The notes beneath the pieces were generated by a model. The model saw nothing but the letters and a program-made list of their open reading frames with translations, was not told the origin of the DNA and searched no databases. Position numbers and translations under genes: made by a program. Below are positions 4,570 to 7,391 of a stretch of 7,391 nt of DNA, one piece after another. This DNA is from Holophagales bacterium UBA5066. GTDB taxonomy: Bacteria; Acidobacteriota; Thermoanaerobaculia; UBA5066. Position 1 is the stretch's first letter. Every line of letters starts with the position of its first letter. The stretch is from NCBI GenBank assembly GCA_002414905.1, contig DIAY01000004.1, positions 433 through 7,823 on the forward strand, given 5' to 3'.

Positions 4570-4988
4570 TGGGTAGGCCCGGCGTGGGAACAGGCATGAC
4601 GGCAGGAGTATTCCCGGTGATCCGGAGCTCGGCCTCGCCGGGGGCCGATGCCGGGGGGTGGGAGGCGCCGCCCGCCTCCGTGGAGGAGACGTGGCGCTGG
4701 CGCCGGCTCGCGTGGCGGCTCTCGGGGAAGGCCGGCTCCCCGTGCCGGGAGTGCGCCGGCGACCAGTTCGCGTACGCCCCGTTTGGCGAGGGGGGCACCT
4801 GCGACTTCTGCCCGGCCTGAGGCGGAGAAGCGGGCGGCGCGCGCCGCGAGCTCATGCAGAGCAGGCGTGAGGCGCGGGAGGAGGAGGGTGTCGAAGGAGC
4901 CGTCCCTGTGGCCGCTCTGAATGTCGTTCAGGACGTCGGAGTGCCTGTGCGCGCGATTTTCGATGAGCCGGGGGAAACGCGTGCTCAT
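4566..4988 (-). CDS. uncertain ORF between vapC copy 2 and the sodium channel
   Basis: A 140-codon open frame. Its ATG overlaps the vapC copy 2 stop by four bases and its TGA overlaps the channel ATG by four bases, so it would connect vapB-vapC-ORF-channel into one coupled chain. The first 55 or so residues (MSTRFPRLIENRAHRHSDVL, continuing to LHELAARAARF) use coding-like codons and look like a real but unrecognised sequence. The rest is R/P/G-rich and resembles out-of-frame translation, opposite the four-cysteine ORF. Likely explanations are a truncated gene whose frame happens to run on, or a chimeric ORF. The double ATGA overlap is suggestive but could be coincidence. Confidence 0.35.
   Translation of the reverse strand: MSTRFPRLIENRAHRHSDVLNDIQSGHRDGSFDTLLLPRLTPALHELAARAARFSASGRAEVAGAPLAKRGVRELVAGALPARGAGLPREPPREPAPAPRLLHGGGRRLPPPGIGPRRGRAPDHREYSCRHACSHAGPTQ
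4596..4820 (+). CDS. small hypothetical protein with a C-terminal four-cysteine motif
   Basis: A 74-residue ORF from ATG 4596 (GTG 4584 and TTG 4569 are in-frame alternatives). The second half has strongly G/C-ending codons and a protein-like sequence: EETWRWRRLAWRLSG, then PCREC, then 17 residues later TCDFC at the very end. The two CxxC pairs suggest a small zinc ribbon. I do not recognise the family. It is divergent from the sodium channel with 26 bases between start codons, which would put the channel promoter inside this gene. The opposite strand has a competing open frame (4566-4988) whose codon pattern is poor here; I favour the + strand reading. Confidence 0.48.
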   Translation: MTAGVFPVIRSSASPGADAGGWEAPPASVEETWRWRRLAWRLSGKAGSPCRECAGDQFAYAPFGEGGTCDFCPA

Positions 4989-5386
4989 GGCCAGCAGGTA
5001 AACCCGGCCGCCGCGAAGTGGCGGTCGAAGGTGAATGCGCGCGTGATCCGGTGCCGACGCATGAGGGCGAACGACACGCAGTCGGTGAAGCTCACCTCCT
5101 GGTCGGCGAGTTTCCGGAAGAAGACGAGGGCCGCGGCCTCATCGGACGCTTCGGGCCGAAGGACGGTGAGGACCCGAGAACCGTAGATCGCCTCGGCCCG
5201 GTCCGCCGCAAAGACGTAAGAGGCGCGCCTCGCGAGGAGGGTGAAGGTCTCGTCGAGAACGAAGCTGCTCGTGAAGAGCGGGGACTTCGCCTTCTCGAGA
5301 TCCTTCCAGCCCCGTCGGGCCTTCGAGTGGTGTTGATCCTGGGACACATAGCGGGCGAGGAAGGCCCCCGTGTCGACGAAGGTCAC
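4985..5386 (-). CDS. vapC: VapC-type PIN-domain ribonuclease toxin, copy 2
   Basis: A 133-residue PIN-domain toxin with all four acidic residues retained (D5, E46, D102, D121). Compared with copy 1 it carries T2, S21, L93 and A127. It starts with a GTG overlapping the vapB copy 2 stop (GTGA) and ends with a TGA overlapping the ATG of the uncertain ORF. Because the two VapC proteins are almost identical, each VapB should neutralise either toxin, so neither copy alone would be addictive while the other is present. This cross-neutralisation is inferred. Confidence 0.95.
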   Translation of the reverse strand: MTFVDTGAFLARYVSQDQHHSKARRGWKDLEKAKSPLFTSSFVLDETFTLLARRASYVFAADRAEAIYGSRVLTVLRPEASDEAAALVFFRKLADQEVSFTDCVSFALMRRHRITRAFTFDRHFAAAGFTCWP

Positions 5387-5646
5387 GCGTCCTCGCCGTA
5401 AAGGTAGCGGTCGTGCGCCGCCGAGAGGTCCTTCGGGGCCTTCCCGGCGAAGACAGCAGAGTCGGTGAAGAGCGGATCCGCCGCTCGCGCGGGCGAAGAG
5501 ACCGGGATGGCCGCGTCGAGCGACTCCCGGATCAGCTCGCCGAGAGACACTCCCCGCTCGTGGGCACGGGCGAAGGCTCGTCGGCGCAGGTCAGCCGGCA
5601 GCATGACGGTGGTGCGCTTCATGGAGGGGGCAGGGCGGCTCGACAT
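5383..5646 (-). CDS. vapB: VapB-like ribbon-helix-helix antitoxin, copy 2
   Basis: An 87-residue antitoxin from ATG 5646, with the same ribbon-helix-helix core (MKRTTVMLPADLRRRAFARA) and C-terminal tail as copy 1. It differs by S3, E30 and I47. Position 30 is in the linker between the two DNA-binding helices; replacing lysine by glutamate there could alter operator affinity. The start follows the same logic as copy 1, with a -10 box seven bases upstream. It overlaps vapC by four bases. Confidence 0.9.
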   Translation of the reverse strand: MSSRPAPSMKRTTVMLPADLRRRAFARAHERGVSLGELIRESLDAAIPVSSPARAADPLFTDSAVFAGKAPKDLSAAHDRYLYGEDA

Positions 5647-5653
5647 GACCGAC

Positions 5654-5682
5654 ATAATACGAACGCCATAGGTCTGCCGCAA
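5654..5682 (-). promoter_or_regulatory. vapBC copy 2 promoter
   Basis: On the minus strand TTGCGG (5682-5677), a 17-base spacer and TATTAT (5659-5654). The -10 and inner spacer belong to the repeat. The -35 and outer spacer come from unrelated flanking sequence, yet TTGC is kept at the same distance. Seven bases separate the -10 from ATG 5646. Confidence 0.55.
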
Positions 5683-5689
5683 GCAGGAC

Positions 5690-5879
5690 AGGCTGAGCGC
5701 TCCGTGCGGGGGCAGTCTGCTCCGTGCGCGGCGTACCGCTGGACGACGACCTCCGGGGCGTTCGCCGCGAGGGCGTGCAGGACCGGCAGCTCGTCGCCCT
5801 CGACCGCCGAGAAATGGACCCACGACGTCGCGCGGGTGATTCCGACGAAGAGGAGCCGGAGGAGAGAGGACTCGCGTCG
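5690..5879 (-). pseudogene. C-terminal remnant of a UvrD/Rep-like superfamily 1 helicase
   Basis: The minus-strand frame reads LLRLLFVGITRATSWVHFSA and continues through ELPVLHALAANAPEVVVQRY. The LLFVGITRAT string matches motif VI of UvrD-like helicases (consensus near L-Y-V-A-x-T-R-A), and the W-V-x-x-S that follows is typical of the segment after it. Only about 60 residues of a protein that is normally 600 or more are present. No Walker A or other helicase motifs occur upstream, where the frame dissolves into low-quality sequence overlapping the winged-helix remnant and then brnT in antisense. The frame runs without a stop into the vapBC copy 2 promoter, so the original helicase end is also lost or overwritten. 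Confidence 0.65.
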
Positions 5880-5926
5880 CACGAGGACGCCGCGCTCCGA
5901 GAGGCGGCGGGCCGGCGCCTCCCAGC

Positions 5927-6034
5927 TCAGCGCCGCTTCCGCGGCAGGGGGAAGTACCCGCCGGTCTTGCGCGCGCCGTTGTGCTCGATGAGCCCTTCTC
6001 GCTGGAGCTGCGAGAGGTATCTCTGCAGCGTGGA
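5927..6034 (-). pseudogene. C-terminal winged-helix remnant
   Basis: One minus-strand frame reads STLQRYLSQLQREGLIEHNG then TGGYFPL and ends PRKRR at a TGA. The pattern of a recognition helix (STLQRYLSQL), REGLIE, a small wing and an aromatic strand is typical of winged helix-turn-helix domains found at the C-terminus of Fic-family or AlbA/RecG-like proteins. The 36 codons have no start, and upstream sequence in this frame is not protein-like, so I read it as the surviving tail of a larger gene. It lies in a different frame from the adjacent helicase remnant. Confidence 0.5.
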
Positions 6035-6103
6035 GCACCGGCTTGTCGAACCGGGGGGCCGGCCTTCGAACGGAGGTCAGGCCGCTCTGGCGCTTCGTCG
6101 TCC

Positions 6104-6120
6104 TTGTAACTACAATGTAG
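6104..6120 (+). promoter_or_regulatory. brnTA promoter and double palindrome operator
   Basis: The 17-base TTGTAACTACAATGTAG holds two overlapping perfect palindromes: TTGTA-AC-TACAA (6104-6115) and CTACA-A-TGTAG (6110-6120). TACAAT (6111-6116) is one mismatch from the -10 consensus and ends six bases before the GTG of brnT; no clear -35 is seen. Characterised BrnTA systems are autorepressed by BrnA and the complex, so this is the expected operator position. Confidence 0.6.
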
Positions 6121-6122
6121 GT

Positions 6123-6422
6123 GTGGCGCAGAACCTCCGATTCGAATGGGACCCCTCGAAGGACACCCTTAACCGGCGCCGGCACGGTGTGTCCTTCGCT
6201 GAGGCGACCTCAGTATTCGTAGACGATCACGCGCTCCTGATCGACGATCCAGACCATTCTCACAGTGAGGACCGATTCGTTCTTCTCGGTCTCAGTGGGT
6301 CCCTCAGGGTGCTCCTCGTCTGCCACTGCTACCGCGCCGAGGGCGGCGTCATTCGCCTCATCTCGGCTCGCAAGGCCGACAAGCAGGAGCAGCACGAGTA
6401 CTTCGGGAGGTTTCAATCATGA
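6123..6422 (+). CDS. brnT: BrnT-family ribonuclease toxin (DUF497)
   Basis: A 99-residue toxin of usual BrnT length. BrnT has a RelE-like fold and inhibits translation by cutting RNA. Family signatures are FEWDPSKDTLNRRRHGVSF at 7-25 (normally W-D-x-x-K-x-x-x-N-x-x-K-H-G-V), FVDDHALLIDDPDHS, an E-D-R-F-x-L-L-G pair of strands at 49-56, and IRLISARKADKQEQHEYF at 78-94, the conserved arginine-rich end. The GTG at 6123 is chosen because it gives the family's normal N-terminus and lies six bases after the -10 box; longer readings cross the operator. The toxin gene comes first, as is usual for brnTA, and its stop overlaps the brnA ATG by four bases. Confidence 0.94.
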   Translation: MAQNLRFEWDPSKDTLNRRRHGVSFAEATSVFVDDHALLIDDPDHSHSEDRFVLLGLSGSLRVLLVCHCYRAEGGVIRLISARKADKQEQHEYFGRFQS

Positions 6423-6637
6423 GAAAGCACTACGAGTTCGCGAAGGCACGTCCGAATCCCTACGCGCGGCTCCTGAAGAAGCAGATCACCCTCCGCCTCG
6501 ACGAATCGACCGTCGAGTACTTCAAGGACCTCGCTCAGGACACGGCCATTCCGTACCAGACCCTTATCAATCTCTATCTTCGCGAGTGCGCAGCCTCCCG
6601 AAAGCAGCTCCACCTGGCCTGGCAGCCGGCGAAGTAG
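6419..6637 (+). CDS. brnA: BrnA-family ribbon-helix-helix antitoxin
   Basis: A 72-residue antitoxin. The N-terminal region, rich in basic and aromatic residues (MRKHYEFAKARPNPYARLL), leads into a ribbon-helix-helix motif: strand KKQITLRLDE (20-29), helix STVEYFKDLAQDT, turn IPYQ, and helix TLINLYLRECA (47-57). This is the typical BrnA order. GGGAGG lies eight bases before the ATG, and the start overlaps the brnT stop (ATGA). It is shorter than some BrnA proteins but ends naturally at a TAG. It should neutralise BrnT and bind the operator at 6104-6120. Confidence 0.93.
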   Translation: MRKHYEFAKARPNPYARLLKKQITLRLDESTVEYFKDLAQDTAIPYQTLINLYLRECAASRKQLHLAWQPAK

Positions 6638-6651
6638 CAGGGCGCGCCCTG
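6638..6651. repeat. 14-bp perfect palindrome directly after brnA
   Basis: CAGGGCGCGCCCTG is fully self-complementary and begins at the base after the brnA stop codon. It lacks a T-run, so a standard terminator is not supported. It may help end the transcript between convergent brnTA and mazF copy B, or mark the edge of the brnTA insertion. Confidence 0.6.
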
Positions 6652-6713
6652 ACCCCGGCATGCAGCGGGCTTCGCTTCGCTCGCCGCTGACGCCCCGGGT
6701 AGCCTGCGGGTGT

Positions 6714-6733
6714 GGCCTCCTGGTTGGAAGGCC
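6714..6733. repeat. imperfect hairpin between convergent TA operons
   Basis: GGCCTCC and GGAAGGCC pair across a TGGTT loop with one bulged A. It lies midway between the brnA stop and the mazF copy B stop. There is no U-tract on either strand. A bidirectional termination role is possible but weakly supported. Confidence 0.35.
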
Positions 6734-6767
6734 GAGGTAGGGTTTGCGGAACCACGGACCCGCCCCC

Positions 6768-7151
6768 TCACAGCCATGCGGTGAGGCTGGCGTCCGGGCC
6801 TGAGGCCGGTCCGAGCCCCAGGAACAGGCGAAGTCCCTCGTCGATCGCTTCGATCGAGGCCGGGTCCAGGACGCGATAGGCCGCAACGATTCGGCGTTTG
6901 TCGATCGAGCGGAGCTGGTCGGTGAGCGCCCACGAGTCCTTCCGAAGGCCGCCAGCGCTAGCGGGGAGCTTCGGGTAGAGGGCGCCGCGCCCTTCAGGGC
7001 CCGTGAGGGAGACGACGCCGACGAGCGGGTAGCGCTGATCGGTCGCGACCATCGGGTCGCTGACAACAACACACGGGCGAACGCTTTTCTGCCCGTGGCC
7101 TACGTTGGGGTCGAGGTCGACGAGGACGACGGTGCCCCGTTCGAGACGCAC
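6768..7151 (-). CDS. mazF: MazF/PemK-type endoribonuclease toxin, copy B
   Basis: A 127-residue paralogue of copy A with the same motifs: RGTVVLVDLDP, KSVRPCVVVS, SWALTDQLRSIDKRR. The GTG at 7151-7149 aligns exactly with the chosen start of copy A. The mazE stop is two bases upstream and an AGAAAGG-type ribosome site precedes it. The two genes align without gaps until FLGLGP, where copy A stops within three residues but this copy runs on for twelve more (ASGPDASLTAWL). That extension is read through a piece of the hairpin repeat family found at 1992-2010, so the C-terminus appears to have been replaced at a recombination joint. The catalytic region is intact. Confidence 0.92.
   Translation of the reverse strand: MRLERGTVVLVDLDPNVGHGQKSVRPCVVVSDPMVATDQRYPLVGVVSLTGPEGRGALYPKLPASAGGLRKDSWALTDQLRSIDKRRIVAAYRVLDPASIEAIDEGLRLFLGLGPASGPDASLTAWL
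6783..6801. repeat. partial copy of the hairpin-repeat end
   Basis: AGGCTGGCGTCCGGGCCTG matches 1992-2010 (AGGCTGGCGTTGGGGCCTG) at 17 of 19 positions. It lies inside the 3' end of mazF copy B. The 15-base opening motif seen in copies 1 and 2 is absent here. Confidence 0.5.
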
Positions 7152-7153
7152 GG

Positions 7154-7391
7154 TCAACCCTTTCTCCAGCCCTTGCCTTCGACCCACCGAATGCGGCGCC
7201 CCTGCGATGGCTCGAGGAGACCTTCGGAATCCTCAGCAGGAAGCGTGCGACCCCAATCGCCCACGCCCGACTCGGCAACGACGAGGCTGTCGGCGTAAGG
7301 GGAGGAGAGCGAAAGCCGAAGCGCGGCCCGCCGACGCCGGGCCAGCTCGCGCGTTACGGCCTCGAGGACGAACCGGCTCCGGTTCGCGGCG
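7154..7391 (-). CDS. mazE: MazE-like antitoxin, copy B, 5' end outside the window
   Basis: The last 78 codons of a mazE paralogue are visible, from AANRSRFVLEAVTRELARRRR to the end WVEGKGWRKG and a TGA two bases before mazF copy B. The visible part covers the second ribbon-helix-helix helix and the whole toxin-binding tail; the DNA-binding strand and promoter lie beyond the right edge. It aligns gaplessly with copy A and keeps the same length of tail, so it is probably functional. Confidence 0.9.
   Translation of the reverse strand, partial: AANRSRFVLEAVTRELARRRRAALRLSLSSPYADSLVVAESGVGDWGRTLPAEDSEGLLEPSQGRRIRWVEGKGWRKG

Larger units (their letters stand above)
4983..5670. repeat. long direct repeat carrying vapBC, copy 2
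   Basis: Gapless partner of 2945-3632 in the same orientation, about 97% identical. Of the 20 differences I classify 13 as silent and 7 as amino-acid changing (3 in vapB, 4 in vapC). The left edge is again the vapC stop/ATG overlap, though the sequence beyond it is unrelated to that at copy 1. The pair brackets 3633-4982, which holds the sodium channel. Confidence 0.95.

Noticed and set aside
3823..4599. 258-codon open frame on the + strand, rich in E, D and G
   Set aside because: It is the antisense of the sodium channel; high-GC third positions on the minus strand create this acidic low-complexity frame. The channel has unambiguous transmembrane, S4 and filter motifs.
4562..4855. 97-codon proline/serine-rich frame on the minus strand
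   Set aside because: It shares third positions with the + strand four-cysteine ORF and looks like its shadow, with no motif of its own.
5724..6122. Long N-terminal extension of brnT on the + strand
   Set aside because: It would give a 232-residue protein, run through the operator and -10 box, and lie antisense to the helicase and winged-helix remnants. BrnT proteins are about 90-100 residues.
6413..7072. 219-codon frame on the minus strand spanning brnA and mazF
   Set aside because: It is antisense to brnA and out of frame with mazF copy B; the sequence is serine/arginine-rich without domain pattern.
1..7391. CRISPR arrays, tRNA or rRNA genes, IS elements
   Set aside because: No regularly spaced repeats, cloverleaf-like sequence, rRNA segment, transposase motif or terminal inverted repeat pair was seen on either strand.

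Overview
The window is GC-rich bacterial DNA (third codon positions mostly G or C, GTG starts common) that reads as a toxin-antitoxin (TA) island. No taxonomic marker is present. A high-GC phylum such as Acidobacteriota, Gemmatimonadota or Myxococcota is plausible, but that is a guess. No transposase, integrase, phage gene, tRNA, rRNA or CRISPR array is visible.

Layout, left to right. (1) 1-641: the 3' part of an HNH endonuclease-like gene on +, then a small four-cysteine ORF (681-878). (2) 879-1118: no gene, but a hairpin-bearing repeat. (3) 1119-1777: a complete mazEF pair on -, with promoter, operator and Shine-Dalgarno site visible. (4) 1816-1989: no gene; it holds short repeats and a second copy of the hairpin repeat, so mazEF is bracketed by it. 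(5) 1990-2389: an MNT-type nucleotidyltransferase antitoxin whose HEPN toxin partner survives only as about 15 N-terminal codons. (6) 2462-2871: a DUF2442 gene preceded by a DUF4160 gene that has lost its middle in frame. (7) 2873-2950: the first 12 codons of another mazE. (8) 2945-3632: vapBC copy 1. (9) 3724-4569: a complete single-domain voltage-gated sodium channel (NaChBac/NavAb type). (10) 4596-4988: a small four-cysteine ORF on + and an overlapping ORF on - of uncertain reality. (11) 4983-5670: vapBC copy 2, gapless and about 97% identical to copy 1. (12) 5690-6034: remnants of a UvrD-like helicase C-terminus and of a winged-helix domain. (13) 6104-6637: brnTA on + with a palindromic operator. 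(14) 6768-7391: a second mazEF pair (about 88% identical to the first), with mazE cut by the window edge.

The intact pairs are compact self-regulated operons: DNA-binding ribbon-helix-helix antitoxins (MazE, VapB, BrnA) next to ribonuclease toxins (MazF, VapC, BrnT), joined by 2-nt gaps or 4-nt start/stop overlaps. The broken pieces show repeated insertion, deletion and decay. The most striking arrangement is the sodium channel segment held between two direct vapBC copies. Copy 2 and the channel may also be linked by a chain of 4-nt overlaps. Several TA operons have a -10 box 6-7 nt before the start codon, which suggests leaderless transcripts.
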